From positions 106,083,160 through 106,147,159 of the forward strand of contig NC_062219.1 in the NCBI RefSeq assembly GCF_902686445.1: DNA of 64,000 bases. The letters are read 5' to 3'. Under the pieces are notes generated by a model. It did not search any database. It was not told the origin of the DNA and was given only the letters and a program-made list of their open reading frames with translations. This DNA comes from Sciurus carolinensis. Lineage: Eukaryota > Chordata > Mammalia > Rodentia > Sciuridae. A program made the translations under genes and the position numbers. This document shows, in pieces, positions 1 to 11,942 of the stretch; within the stretch, counting starts at the first letter, position 1, and each line of letters opens with the position of its first letter.

Positions 1-2519
1 TGATACCAAAACAAGACAGAGATGCATCAAGGAAAGAAAACTTTAGAACAATATCCCTGATGAACATAGATGCAAAAATCCTTAACAAAATTCTGGCAAA
101 TCACATACAAAAACATATTAAAAGATAGTGCACCATGATAAAGTGGAGTTTATCCCAGGAATGCAAGGTTGATTCAACATCTGTAAATCAATAAATGTAA
201 CTGATCACACTTCAACAGACTTAAAGAATCATATGATAATTCCAATAGATGCTGAGAAAGTATTTGATAAAATACAGCATCTCTTCATGCTTAAAACACA
301 AGAAAAAAAGGGATAGTAGGAACATACCTCAACATTGTAAAGGTTATCTATACTAAGCCCACAGCCAACCAACATCATTCTAAACAGAGAAAAACTGAAA
401 GCATTCCCTCTAAAAACAGGAACAAGACAGGGATGCCCTCTTTCACCTCTTCTATTCAAAGTGTCCTTGAAACACTAGCCAGAGCAATTAGACAGCCCAA
501 AGGAATTAAAGAGATACAAATAGGAAAAGAAGAACTCAAGTTATCACTATTTGCCAATGACATGATTCTATAATTAGAGTATTCAAAAAACTCCACTAGA
601 AAACTTCTAGAACTAATAAATGAATTCAGCAAAGTAGCAGGATATAAAATCAGTACTCATAAATCTACTGCATTTCTATTCATAAGTGATGAATCCTCTG
701 AAAGAGAAATTAAGAAAACCACTCCATTCACAATAGTCTCAAAAAATAAAATAAAACACTTGGGGATCAATCTAACAAAAGAGGTGAAATACCTCTACAA
801 TGAAAACTACAGACCACTAAAGAAAGAAATTGAAGAAAACCTTAGAAGATGGAAAGATCTCCCATGTTCTTGGGTAGGCAGATTTAATATTGTCAAAATG
901 GCCATTCTACCAAAGGTGCTATACAGATTCAATGCAATTTCAATTAAAACCCCAATGACATTTCTCATACAAATAGAGAAAGAAATTATGAACTTCATCT
1001 GGAGGAATAAGAAACCTTGAATATCCAAAACAATCCTGAGCAGAAAAAGTAAAGCAGGAGGTATCACAATACCAGACTTTAAACTATACTACAGAGCAAT
1101 AGTAACAAAACAGCATGGTATTGGCACCAAAATAGACAGGCAGAGCAATGGTACAGAATAGAAGACACAAAGAAAAACCAACATAAAATCCATACTAGAC
1201 AAATGAGCCAAAAACATACATTAGAGAAAAGATAGCCTCTTCGACAAGTGGTGCTGGGAAAACTGGAAATCCATAGGCAGTAAAATGAAATTAAACCTCT
1301 ATCTCTCACCCTGCACAAAACTCAACTCAAAATGGATCAAGGACTTAGGAATTAGACCAGAGACCCTGCACCAAATAGAAGAAAAATAGGCCCAAATCTT
1401 AATCATATCAGTTTAGGACCAGACTTCCTTAAGACTCCCAAAGCACAAGAAAAAAAGCAGCAATCAATAAATAGAATAGATTCAAACTAAAAAGATTTTT
1501 CTCAGCAACGAATACAATCAATACTGTGAAAAGAGAACCTACAGAGTGGGAGAAAATCTTTTCCACATGTACTTCAGATAGAGCACTAGTCTCCAAAATT
1601 CATAAAGAACTTATAGAACTTTATACCAAAAATACAAAGAACCCAATCAATAAACGAGTCAAGGAACTGGACAGACATGTACAGAAGAAGATATCAAGGC
1701 AATTAATAAATATATGAAAAAGTGTTCAACATCTCTAGTAATTAGAGAAATGCAAATTAAAACAAGTCTAAGATTTCATCTTACTCCAATTAGAATGGCT
1801 ATTACTAAGAACACAAACAATAATAGATGCTGATGTGGATGTGGGGAAAAGGCACGCTTTTACATTGCTGGTAGAGTTGCAAATTGGTGCAGCCCCTCTG
1901 GAAAGCAGTATGGAAATTCCTCAGAAAACTTGGAATGGACCCACCTATCCCACTCCTCAGTTTATACTCAAAGGACTTAAAATCAGCATACTACAGTATC
2001 ACAACCACAGCAATGTTTATAGCAGCTCAATTCACAATAGCTAGATTGTGGAACCAATCTAGATGCCCTTCAACAGATGAATGGATAAAGAAACTGTGGT
2101 ATATATATATACAATGGAATATTATTCTTCCATAAAGAAGAATACTATTATGGCATTTGCAGATAAATGGATGAAATTGGAGAATATCATGCTAAGTGAA
2201 ATAAGTCAATCCCAAAAAACCAAAGGCCGACTGTTTCCCTGATAAGTGGATGATGATATATAAGCTGGTTGGGGTGGTGGGGGTGAGAGAAGAATGGAGG
2301 AACTTTAGATTATATAGAGGGAAATGAGAGGGAATGGGGGGTATGAAAAATGGTTGAATGAGACAAACATCATTACCCTACGTACATGTATGATCACACA
2401 AATGGTATGAATCTTCATGGTGCACAACCATAGAAACAAAATGATGTACCTCATTTGTGTAAAATGAATCAAAATACAGTCTGTAAGAATAAAAAAAGTT
2501 TTATATTAAAAAAATAAAT
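1..2519 (+). mobile_element. LINE-1 fragment: ORF2 C-terminal half and 3' UTR, decayed
   Basis: Sense-strand L1 entering from the left edge. Reading frames broken by several stops and indels show the reverse-transcriptase region (a degenerate FADD-type motif near 552-572, followed by the conserved thumb and C-terminal blocks), the C-terminal region near 1500-2220, then a G-rich 3' UTR (about 2260-2345) and an A-rich tail ending near 2519. The open pieces at 760-1020 and 1526-1717 are parts of this broken ORF2 and not separate genes. The 5' part lies outside the window, so the left target duplication cannot be checked. Confidence 0.93.
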
Positions 2520-3100
2520 AAGCACCCTCCTCAGCTATGTGACAAATAAATAAAGACACAAGAGAAGATTAACAGAAGATAATTCCTGTGTAGAAATTTA
2601 GTGAAAATGAGCAGCAAATTGTTAGAATGTAGGGGTTTTCTAAGATCTGTAAAGAAGTGAAAACAAAAACAAGTGAGCAATTAACCCAGAGAGATGCCTG
2701 GAGATCATCTTGGTAAATGGAACTGAAGGTGAATATGCCCTGAAGAAAAATTAACTTTCTTAGAGTGAAGAACAGATTGCTGTCTTTTTGATACTCACCC
2801 ACTCTTGGGCATTTAAGCTGTTTCTTACTTTCTTTTTCCATTTTAAAACACTGAATATGACTTCTACAAATTATTTTAATGTGAAAGTTTATTTCATGCA
2901 TATCCCTAGGACATTTATTTTTCAACTGGGGCATATGTAAATATGCAAATTTATGTGATAACAAAATTTATTTCATTATTTTACACTCCAAATAAAAATG
3001 TGCATAATATACACTAACTCCGTATCTGCTACAGCACTTAAAATTGTTGCACCTTGCACCTGACAGTTTGAAGGAACACAAGGCTAAACACTTCGAATAC
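2520..3100. other. Unrecognised AT-rich DNA upstream of PGK2
   Basis: No coding pattern or repeat family was recognised. The two small minus-strand ORFs here have no recognisable domain and are probably chance. The sequence changes sharply from AT-rich to GC-rich at about 3100, where the PGK2 promoter starts. Confidence 0.5.
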
Positions 3101-3302
3101 AGATTGGCAGGACCCTGGACCAATGGCCGGGCTGCATTGCATTCCCGGACCACACCTGCCTCGTGAGACTCTCAGGACCCAAGAAGGGGCGGGCCGAGGG
3201 GAGGCGTTAGGCCGCCCCACCAACTAGCCTCCCGGCCGCCCCTCTAAGTCGGTTCTTCAGCACCTGCATCCAGCTGTCCGCCTAGCCCTTCCCACCACCA
3301 AG
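3101..3302 (+). promoter_or_regulatory. PGK2: PGK2 core promoter and 5' UTR
   Basis: A short GC-rich block directly before the PGK2 start codon. It carries a CCAAT box at 3120-3124, an inverted CCAAT (ATTGG) at 3103-3107, a GC box (GGGGCGGGCC) at 3186-3195 and further C-rich Sp-type motifs near 3211-3245. No TATA box is visible. CAAT and GC boxes bound by NF-Y/CP1-like and Sp1/Sp3 factors are described for mammalian Pgk2 promoters. The transcription start cannot be placed exactly; it probably lies 40-90 bases before the ATG. Confidence 0.7.
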
Positions 3303-4556
3303 ATGTCCCTGTCTAAGAAATTGACTTTGGACAAACTGGACGTCAAAGGCAAGCGCGTCATCATGAGAGTGGACTTCAACGTTCCCATGAAGAAGAACCA
3401 CATCACCAACAACCAGAGAATCAAGGCGGCCATCCCCAGCATCAAGTACTGCCTGGACAATGAAGCCAAGTCGGTGGTGCTGATGAGCCACCTGGGCCGG
3501 CCCGATGGCGTCCCCATGCCCGACAAGTACTCCCTGGAGCCCGTGGCTGCCGAGCTGAAATCCTTGCTGGGCAGGGACGTGACGTTCCTCAAGGACTGTG
3601 TGGGCGCAGAAGTGGAGAAAGCCTGCGCCGACCCCGCCCCCGGGTCGGTCATCCTGCTGGAGAACCTGCGCTTTCACCTGGAGGAGGAAGGCAAGGGCCA
3701 AGATCCCTCTGGGAATAAGCTCAAGGCCGAGCCCGACAAGATCCAAGCCTTCCGAGAGTCCCTGTCCAAGCTAGGGGACGTGTACGTCAACGATGCTTTC
3801 GGCACTGCGCACAGGGCTCACAGCTCCATGGTGGGAGTCAATCTGCCCCACAAGGCATCCGGATTCCTCATGAAGAAGGAGCTGGAGTACTTTGCCAGAG
3901 CCTTGGAAAACCCAGAGAGACCCTTTCTGGCTATACTTGGGGGCGCCAAAGTGGCAGACAAGATCCAGCTCATCAAAAACATGCTGGACAAGGTCAATCA
4001 GATGATTATTGGCGGCGGGATGGCCTTTACCTTCCTGAAGGTACTCAACAACATGGAGATCGGTGCCTCCCTCTTTGACGAAGAGGGAGCCAAGATTGTC
4101 AAGGAGATCATGGCCAAAGCAGAGAAGAATGGTGTCAAGATGACCTTTCCCGTGGACTTCATCACGGCTGACAAGTTCGATGAGAACGCCAACACTGGCA
4201 CTGCCACCGTAGAATCTGGCATCCCCGCCGGCTGGATGGGTTTGGACTGTGGCCCTGAGAGCAATAAAACGAACGCTCAAGTCGTGTCCGAGGCCAAGCT
4301 CATCGTTTGGAATGGCCCTTTAGGAGTCTTTGAATGGGAAGCCTTTGCCAAGGGAACCAAGGCCCTGATGGATGAAGTCGTGAAAGCCACGTCCAGGGGC
4401 TGCATCACCATTATAGGGGGCGGGGACACTGCCACGTGCTGTGCCAAATGGGACACTGAAGATAAAGTCAGCCATGTGAGCACAGGAGGGGGTGCCAGCC
4501 TGGAGCTGCTGGAAGGTAAAGCCCTCCCAGGAGTAGAGGCCCTCAGCAACCTGTAG
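3303..4556 (+). CDS. PGK2: Phosphoglycerate kinase 2 (testis type), intronless and intact
   Basis: Phosphoglycerate kinase, 417 residues, the exact family length, in one uninterrupted exon. It transfers phosphate between 1,3-bisphosphoglycerate and ADP, the first ATP-producing step of glycolysis, in the cytosol. All key residues are present: D24 and N26 in RVDFNVP, R39, H63 and R66 in SHLGRP, R123, H170 and R171, K216 and K220 in GGAKVADK, E344 in GVFEWEAF, and the nucleotide loop GGGDTA at 372-377. It resembles PGK2 more than PGK1 at diagnostic places: K5, K31, Y49, A102, the GQDPSG stretch, PHKASG, ALENP, and GPESNK. PGK2 is the known functional retrocopy of X-linked PGK1 and is expressed in meiotic and post-meiotic male germ cells, when the X is silenced. 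A recent PGK1 pseudogene is unlikely because the frame is intact and these residues are PGK2-like. Confidence 0.95.
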   Translation: MSLSKKLTLDKLDVKGKRVIMRVDFNVPMKKNHITNNQRIKAAIPSIKYCLDNEAKSVVLMSHLGRPDGVPMPDKYSLEPVAAELKSLLGRDVTFLKDCVGAEVEKACADPAPGSVILLENLRFHLEEEGKGQDPSGNKLKAEPDKIQAFRESLSKLGDVYVNDAFGTAHRAHSSMVGVNLPHKASGFLMKKELEYFARALENPERPFLAILGGAKVADKIQLIKNMLDKVNQMIIGGGMAFTFLKVLNNMEIGASLFDEEGAKIVKEIMAKAEKNGVKMTFPVDFITADKFDENANTGTATVESGIPAGWMGLDCGPESNKTNAQVVSEAKLIVWNGPLGVFEWEAFAKGTKALMDEVVKATSRGCITIIGGGDTATCCAKWDTEDKVSHVSTGGGASLELLEGKALPGVEALSNL

Positions 4557-4850
4557 CTCAGTCCCCTCCACCTGTTTTCCGTCCTCAGCCTTTAGGTTAA
4601 CTCAGTGCTCTAACATCTCAGCTTGACTTTGGTTAAAATGTACTGGATATCGGGATCCAGGAAATGGGCAGTCAGTGGGCCATCAGGAACTCCTTACCTG
4701 GGAGAAGCTCCTTGTTCACTTTACTTGTATCATTCATTTGCCTGCTCTCTATGAGATCTCCTTTGAACCATTGGACTTCACTGCTATGCCTCATAGGAAG
4801 GATATATTCTTAAGTTGACCATTAAAGTGAGTTCAGCTGAATCTCTCATT
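4557..4850 (+). promoter_or_regulatory. PGK2: PGK2 3' UTR with poly(A) signal
   Basis: Sequence after the TAG stop stays non-repetitive up to a variant poly(A) signal ATTAAA at 4821-4826, with cleavage expected roughly 15-25 bases later. Beyond this the DNA becomes strongly AT-rich. No retrocopy A-tail or flanking direct repeat survives, which fits the old age of PGK2. Confidence 0.6.
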
Positions 4851-6525
4851 TTTTAAATTATTTATTGGGGTACAATGGTGCTTAGATTGACAAACTATTA
4901 AACAATAAATGTATTCAAATAAACAAAGTGGTTACATTTAAAAACTAAGTATCATTAGAGCTCTGCTGAGCAAATATTTTTTTCAAATAAAAAAATAAAG
5001 GTGTTTTTAAAATCAAGAATTTGCATAATAAAAATGTATTAAATATTAAGAAGGAATTAGTCTGTAAGCACATATAAATGTATGTTATAGATGGAGGTAC
5101 AAATTAAACTCAGATTGGAAATAAAGAACTTATTTTCCTTTACAGCAAATATGATTTAATAATAATGAGCCAATTAACTTTGACCTGCATTGTTTAGATT
5201 AATAAAATGTATGTAATTCTTCTTGTATTGAAAATAGTTTAAAATGACTCTTTTATACTAGAAAAGAAAAAGATATTAGTGAAGAAGAAACAAAGTACCT
5301 AATGGAAAATATTTCCCCAATTCTGTAAAAAAGAAAAGAAAATGCTGCTAGATTGCAATGCTATCAAGAAAGAGAAAAAGTGCACAGTATTTTTTTTCAG
5401 TTGTAATTTCCTGTGTTCTGAATCTGAAATCAATTTTATGTACTCATTGTCCTGAATAATTATATATATATATATATCTAAATACAAATGAAATTACAAC
5501 ATATTTTAAGAAGATTAATAATGTCATGGTAATCCCAAGAAAGATGTAGTTGTTAAGGTAAAACCTTAAAAATGAAAGAGGTAAAAGCACATTGCTTTCT
5601 CACATAAAAGTCGATGGTAAAATGTAGGCTTTTCTTTATGCAATTAATAAATGGGTCCCACCTTTCTAAAATGTCAATCTGAATGACAGCCTGAAAGGGA
5701 AAACTAGTTAGAGGGAATCAGTCTTATTTTAAATATATGACCCAAAAAGTTGGAGAACAATTTTGACTTTACTTGTCCACAATTAGTTTGTGAAATAAGG
5801 CTATTTAGCAAGGAATGCCTGAGATGTGATCTCTCCAGCTGATATTCTGGACCCAATGAATAAACCATAGAATCTGCTACTAACTGGAATAGAATGAGGG
5901 AAAATTACCAGTTTCTGAGAGTCACTCTAACCATCCAAGTACTCATGATCTTTTCTATATATAGAAAACATAACTTGTCCAATAAGGACAATAAATGTCT
6001 TGCCTACTTAGTACATCTTATTCAAATTTGGGTATCTCTGGGTGCTACATAACACATTCAGGGTGAAACAGATAAGACCCAAGAGTCAGGCAAACTAAAA
6101 ACACACCCATTTTTCTCATGTCTTTCATCCTTCCCACTCTGTATATAACCATTGTATAGTAGTAGAAAGAAGTGAGTTAAAAAAGAAAACAAAAAAAAAA
6201 GCCATTCGTTCATTACAATTTGAAGTAAGTCATGGTGGATCAGAATTTCAAGAACAATCTAATATACCAATGGGAGAATTTCTGTGGCTAGACTGATTCT
6301 TTCCTCTGGAAGAAACTTTCTTCCTCATTTCCTTCTCTGGTCCCTTGTTTGAGCAGTTAGGAAATTTTCATTGTTTCCTAATTCCAGGACAGCTTCTGAA
6401 GCAGATGTTGAAGAGTTGGGGCACATCAAGCCACTGCACAGATTTCCTTTCCTCCCCTTTGTTGGGTCAGTTTCAGGAAACCAAGGATGTCTTTATGTAT
6501 CACACAATTAAAAACCTTTTAACGC
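4851..6525. other. Unrecognised AT-rich intergenic DNA
   Basis: No gene or clear repeat was recognised. A short (TA)n run lies near 5461-5477. Small ORFs here lack domain features and are judged chance. Confidence 0.5.
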
Positions 6526-7259
6526 CAGACTGGTGGTTTCTTTTTTTTTTTTTTTTTCTGTTGTGGTTTTTTTTTTTTTTTTTTTGCTAGTTATTTTTAT
6601 TTTTACTTTTATAGACTGCATTTTGAGTCACTGTACACAAATGGGGTACAACTTTTAATTTCTATGGTTGTACACAATGTAGATTCATACCATTCATGTA
6701 ATCATACACGTACATAGGGTAATACTGTCTGTCTTAGTCTACTATTTTTCCCTCCCCCAATTCCTCCCACTCCATTTTCCTCTACACCATCCACAGTTCC
6801 TCCATTCTTCTCTCCCCCACCTCTCCCACTCCCCCTCGATTTGTATCCTCATCCACTTATCAGAGAAAACATTTGGACTTAGTTTTTTTGGGAATGGCCT
6901 TTTTTACTTAGCATGATATTCTCTAACTTCATCCATTTACAAGCAAATGCCATAATTTTATTCTTCTTTATGGATAAGTAATATTCCATTGTGTATATGT
7001 ACCACAGTTTCTTTATCCATTCATCAATCGAAGGGCATCTAGGTTAGTTCAATTATCTAGTTATTGTGAATTGAGCAGCTATGAGCATTGATGTGGCTAC
7101 ATCACTGTTGCATGCTGATTTTAAGTCCTTTGGGTATAAACTGAGGAGTGGGATAACTGGGTCAAAAGATTTGGTCCATTTCAAATTTTCTGAGGAATCT
7201 CCATACTGCTTTCCAGAGTGGCTGCACCAATTTGCAACTCCACAGACTGGTGGTTTCTT
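6526..7259 (-). mobile_element. 5'-truncated LINE-1 with 17-bp target-site duplication
   Basis: Antisense L1 3' end. It has a poly(T) tract (6541-6585), the L1 3' UTR, a C-rich (sense G-rich) tract near 6750-6835, and the last part of ORF2 up to 7242. The direct repeat cagactggtggtttctt occurs at 6526-6542 and again at 7243-7259. This is a target-site duplication and fixes the insertion as 6543-7242. Open frames inside are broken ORF2 remnants. Confidence 0.95.
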
Positions 7260-8994
7260 AACTTTGTCAAGAATCTGATTTCTGGTTTCTTTAAACCACA
7301 GCAAAAGAACTTCACTCAAAAATCTCTTTTAGTTATATTTCTGTACCCTCTGACTCTTGCTTTTACTAAATAGGCTTCTTTACTGGGACTGCCTTGTACT
7401 TTTTTAAGGACGAGAAGGCTATGGCCATGTGATAGTCAGGCAGGAGGGCTTGTGATCTTACCTGTGGCTTCCTCATAACTTTGGTTGAAAAATCCAATGG
7501 CAAGTCTTTTAGAAAAGCCATCAATGATGATCAGTCTCTTTTTCATTATTGTACTGGAGAAACTAGCTATCTCAACTCTGAGGTAACTAATTTTCCTAGC
7601 TGATTATCCAATTTAGGTTGCCACCCTTAGAAAACTTAATAGCATATTATTTCTAATACTGACTGTTCCAGTTTTCCTGGCTGTTTGTTTTTGGTTGCGG
7701 TAATTCCCAAAAATACAAGTAACAACCAAAACATACATTTTTTTGTCACTTTCGAAGCACTTCCCTTTGTAGATTTAATCTCTTTCAGAATATGATGTGC
7801 TTTACTTAGGCATCACAGGCAAAAGATTTATGAAATGTCTCAGGAGAAAAATGAGTGATCACCATCTTCCAGTCTTCTTTCTTACTTACATCTCTCATCT
7901 GATCCTTAGGTGAATGTCATTTTTATAGGTTTTTATTAAGGCAGCCACCAATATAGGGAGCAGTTTCTACAACACTGAGTATATGTACTCATGGTTTTTA
8001 AGCAGGAACAAATTGTCAAACTCTGGTGATATTTTTGCTTGTCCTATAAAGGGGGATGCTATTGACATCTAGTAGGGATGACTAAGGATGTGACTAAACA
8101 CCCACAATACACAGAAGAACTTCTCACAACAAAAAACTGTCCAGTCTATAAAATGGCAATAGTTATAATGGTGAGAAACCTTGATCTTAACTGAACTATG
8201 GTAATACAAAGAATTAAAAGTATAATTTCTCAAAACAATAGATTATTTCTTCTTATGTTGCATTCCTGGTGGTTATGGTTAAGTAGAAATCTCCTGAACT
8301 CACCAAAGGACCCAGTGCAGCCAAACATGTCTCTTTTATCGTCTGCACTTTACTTCCATCTCTAGAACCAGGGAGATCAATTCAGTTGTTGATATGTTCC
8401 AGCTCAGTGGGTTGGGAAAGAAGAATTCAGAACATACATTCTATGTTTAAGGATGAGCATCTGAAGTCATCCACATCAACTTTGCTTACATGCCCTTGAT
8501 GTGAGCTCAGCAATATGAACACATTCAACTGACAGGGAACCTGGGCAATGCATTCTCTGACTGGGTGCTCATAGGCCAAGTCAAAGCTGCTACTAAGGGA
8601 AGGAAAAATAAAGCTGAGTGAATTTAAAATAATATCTAAATGAAGAACCTACATACATTTTGTAATACACTGGAAGATGGGAAACATCTTTTCCATGGGA
8701 AACATGCATTTGTAGATAATTCGTCCTAAAGGAAAGAACATTTAGGCAAAAATACTTTTTGAAAGAAGTTAAAATGAACTAAAATGACAATATGAGATGA
8801 AAAATAAACTGGAAAAATGTATAAAAATCATGAATTCAGGCGTTGGTAGTGCAAAATAGAAAATGGAATTAAAAGGAATAAGTAAAAACTTTGAGAAAAG
8901 AATCAGAGATTTGGAGTAGAATATTGGAGAAAAACAGGAAGCAATGAACTAGAAACACATACACAAATACATATGCACATTGATACACATATGT
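7260..8994. other. Unrecognised intergenic DNA
   Basis: No coding signal, RNA gene or repeat family was recognised in this stretch. Confidence 0.45.
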
Positions 8995-9432
8995 TGCTAT
9001 GTTTTGGATAAGAGGTGTCCCGTAGAACTCATGAGTGAGACAATGCAAGCATGTTCAGAGGTGAAATGATTAGATTATGAGAGATATAACCTCATCCCTG
9101 GATTAATCAGTTTGAATGAATATCAGTTAACTTGGGATAACTGCAGGCAGGTAGGGTGTAACTGGAGGAAGGAGATTAGGGAAAAGCCTTTACAGTTTAT
9201 GTTTTGTCCCTGGTGAATGGAGCTTTCTCTCTCTGCTAAGTGGCTGTCATGATAAGTGACTGCTTTCCTCCACCATGCCCTTCCACCATGATGTGCTACC
9301 TCACCTCCAACCCGTACTGTGGAGTTGGCCAACCAGGTACCGAATCTCTGAAATTTTAAGCCAAAAACACTTTCCCTCTAAGTTGTGTTTGCAAGGTCTT
9401 TTGATCACAGAGATGAAAAACTGACTAATACT
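8995..9432 (+). mobile_element. MaLR-type solo LTR (ERVL-MaLR)
   Basis: The order of motifs matches MaLR LTRs as they appear in squirrels: a start like TG-TATG-TTTGGAT with GAGGTGTCCC, a central block with GTGAATGGAGC and a CT run, a CACCATGATGTGCTACCTCACCT-like block, and an end like GGTCTTTTGATCACAG followed by ACTGACTAAT. A possible 5-bp target duplication (tatgt) lies at 8990-8994 and 9433-9437. No internal retroviral sequence is attached, so it is a solo LTR. Confidence 0.8.
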
Positions 9433-9437
9433 TATGT

Positions 9438-10239
9438 CTGTCACATACATATACAAAAATTGTATACATTAAAATATTTAGTTTTCTATTTGCTAAATGA
9501 AATTTCTGAAAACTTAAAATTAAGTTGTTACCATCAGATGGTAGTACCAGTTTGGATTTTTTATTCGTTTATATTGTGGGATTTGTTTTACCCAAGGTTG
9601 TATTTTGAATTATTTAATTTACTTGCTTATATCTGGCTATTCATTTATTTTTTGTGCATTTTAAACAAAATCTCTAGTGTAATAGTTTATTTCAAACAAC
9701 ATAGCAAATAAAACTGTCATAAAGTCAATCAAAAAACAAAATTAAGTGCTATTCTGCATGCTCTTATACTTCCATTAATGTTACTTGTAATTTCCAATCT
9801 TACAAAGTGAGTAGGAGTCTCCTACATGTTGCAGCAAAGTTTGAGGTACTTAAAACAATATGTATTCATGTTAAAACTTGAAAGATGGAAAGATCACATA
9901 AAAAGTGGTGATGAAATATTTAGAAAGTGACCAACTGGAGGGTTTGTGAACTGATACACAAGATAACGCTTTAGTGAGCTTCTCCTCACCTCAGAGTCCA
10001 CAGCTCCACTGGAGGATCCCCTGCTTCTTCATGGCCTGGGAACTTTCTCCAGGCCGTTCCAAGGGGATTATGGACCCATCTTTATTCCCTCTATCTCAAG
10101 CATTGCTTTGTTTTGCCCATCTTTTTACTCTTCTTACTTGTTTCAGATGAAAGTGTTGATCCCATCCCTGCTGTTTCTTCTTAGTAATGAATGTAGACTC
10201 AAAATCATTTATCCTGATTTTTTACAAGAACATTATTTT
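9438..10239. other. Unrecognised AT-rich DNA
   Basis: A 108-codon plus-strand ORF (9385-9711) overlaps the MaLR end and runs into low-complexity AT-rich DNA. It has no recognisable domain and looks like chance. Nothing else was recognised. Confidence 0.45.
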
Positions 10240-10758
10240 TAAGATCCCACTGAGCTATATGTTATCCTGATTTTCCATTTGTACTTTTAAAAATATTAAC
10301 ACAAAATATTTTCAATGCACCAGAGTCCCTTAACTCAAAAAAAAAATTATTTCTTTAACATTCTTTATCTTTTAGATCAGTTTGGGTACATGACCAAATT
10401 AAGCAGAAAGCACATGTGTCCCTGTCCCACAATGTATTCTACCTCTCCACCATGAGTATCCTGGCCCATAGTGCTTTATTTGTTAGTCAGTGAAACTACA
10501 TCCATACCTCATCATACAGTCTGCAGTTTACATTAGGGTTCTTTCTTGGTGCTGTATATTGTATAGGTTTTGACAAACATACAATGTCACGAATCCAATA
10601 TTGTATTATCATTCAGAATAATTTCACTGCTTTTATAATCCTTTATGTTTTGTCTATTTATTTCTCCCTCCTCCCTAACCTCTGGCAACCACTAGTATTT
10701 CTATGGTCTCCATAGTTTTCCCTTTCCAGGTCATTCAATTAGTAATCATATAGTATCT

Positions 10759-10764
<6 letters not shown>

Positions 10765-10799
<35 letters not shown>
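10765..10799. repeat. (AT)n microsatellite
   Basis: About 17 uninterrupted AT dinucleotides inside the ancient L1. Confidence 0.98.
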
Positions 10800-10802
<3 letters not shown>

Positions 10803-11832
10803 TGCCAGCTTTTCAGATTGGCTTCTTTCACTTACTAATATGCCTTTAACATTTCTCAACATCTTATCACAGCTTGTTAGCTCAATTTCATTCAGTGCCA
10901 AATAATATTCTAAACCACAGTTTATTAAACCATTCACCTTTAAAAGGTTCTACCTGTCACTTCCAAGTATCAATTAAGTACAAACTTACTATAAATGTCT
11001 ATTCACAGGTTTTTGTGTGAACATAAGTTTTAAATTCCTTAACCCCTGCCCCAACACTTATCAAGAAGTGTGACTGTTGAATCATACAGTTAGAATGTAC
11101 TGTTATGTAGGAAATGGTCAGAATGTATCCTCAAAAGTTTTACAATTGTATGCTCCTACCAGCAGTGAATGAGTGTTCCTGTTGTTCCACATTCCTGCCA
11201 ATATTTACTGTGGTTAATGTCTTGTATTGTGATGTTTCGCCTCTTGTAGTAGGAATCTTGTGTCACTCCACTGTTGGGCTAGTTTGTAACAACATGTGGC
11301 ATTGAACATCTTTATAGTCTGACATTTCTGACTTACAATCTGGACATCTTCTTTACAAGTCTTTTGTCCATTTTTTATTGACATGTATATTTTCTAGTTG
11401 TTGAGTAATAAGAGTTATTCATATAATTTGGATAGCAAACCTCTTTTATAAATATTTTCTCCCAGCCTATGACTTGTCTTTTCATTCTCCTGTATCTGTA
11501 TTTCACAGAAGATTTTAGGTTTTTTGAAGTCCAACTAATCATTTATTTTTCTCTGTTATGGTGCTTTGGTATTGTAGCTAAAAAGGCACCCAATACACAA
11601 CATAGTCTAGGTATTATCCTGTTAACTCATTGGAGTTTTGTAATCTTGTCTTTTACATTTAAGTCTCTATTTTGAATTAATTTTTTGTTGAATCTAAGGT
11701 CTGTGTCTAATGGCACCCCCTCCCTGTCCATGAGGATATCCACTTGTTAAACATCACTTGTTGAAATTGCATCTTCTTTTCATCATATTGCCCTCAATCA
11801 TTTTTCAAATATCAGGTGATTGTATTTTTTTT

Positions 11833-11942
11833 AAATATGGTATGCTTACGAATTTGCGTGTCATCCTTGCCCAGGGGCCATGCTAATCTTCTCTGTATTA
11901 TTCCAATTCCAGTTTTAGTATATGTACTGCAGAAGTGAGCAC
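11833..11942 (-). pseudogene. U6 snRNA retropseudogene
   Basis: The minus strand reads almost the whole U6 spliceosomal RNA: a 5' end GTGCTCACTTCTGCAG, the ATACAGAGAAGATTAGCATG core containing the ACAGAGA-type box, then GATGACACGCAAATTCGT and the CCATATTT 3' end. It has substitutions in the 5' stem, an extra few bases near AAAACTGGAATTGG and a changed 3' stem region. An A-rich tail (T run at 11825-11832) follows the 3' end and the copy sits inside an ancient L1. Imperfectly matching flanks (near 11813-11824 and 11943-11956) may be a decayed target duplication. These features indicate L1-mediated retroposition, so it is a pseudogene rather than a Pol III gene. No proximal sequence element was sought in detail. 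Confidence 0.9.

Noticed and set aside
229..459. 76-codon minus-strand ORF
   Set aside because: Shadow of the L1 reverse-transcriptase region on the opposite strand.
3282..3746. 154-codon minus-strand ORF across PGK2
   Set aside because: Antisense shadow of the GC-rich PGK2 frame; no independent start context or domain.
3771..4280. 169-codon minus-strand ORF across PGK2
   Set aside because: Also an antisense shadow of the PGK2 coding frame.
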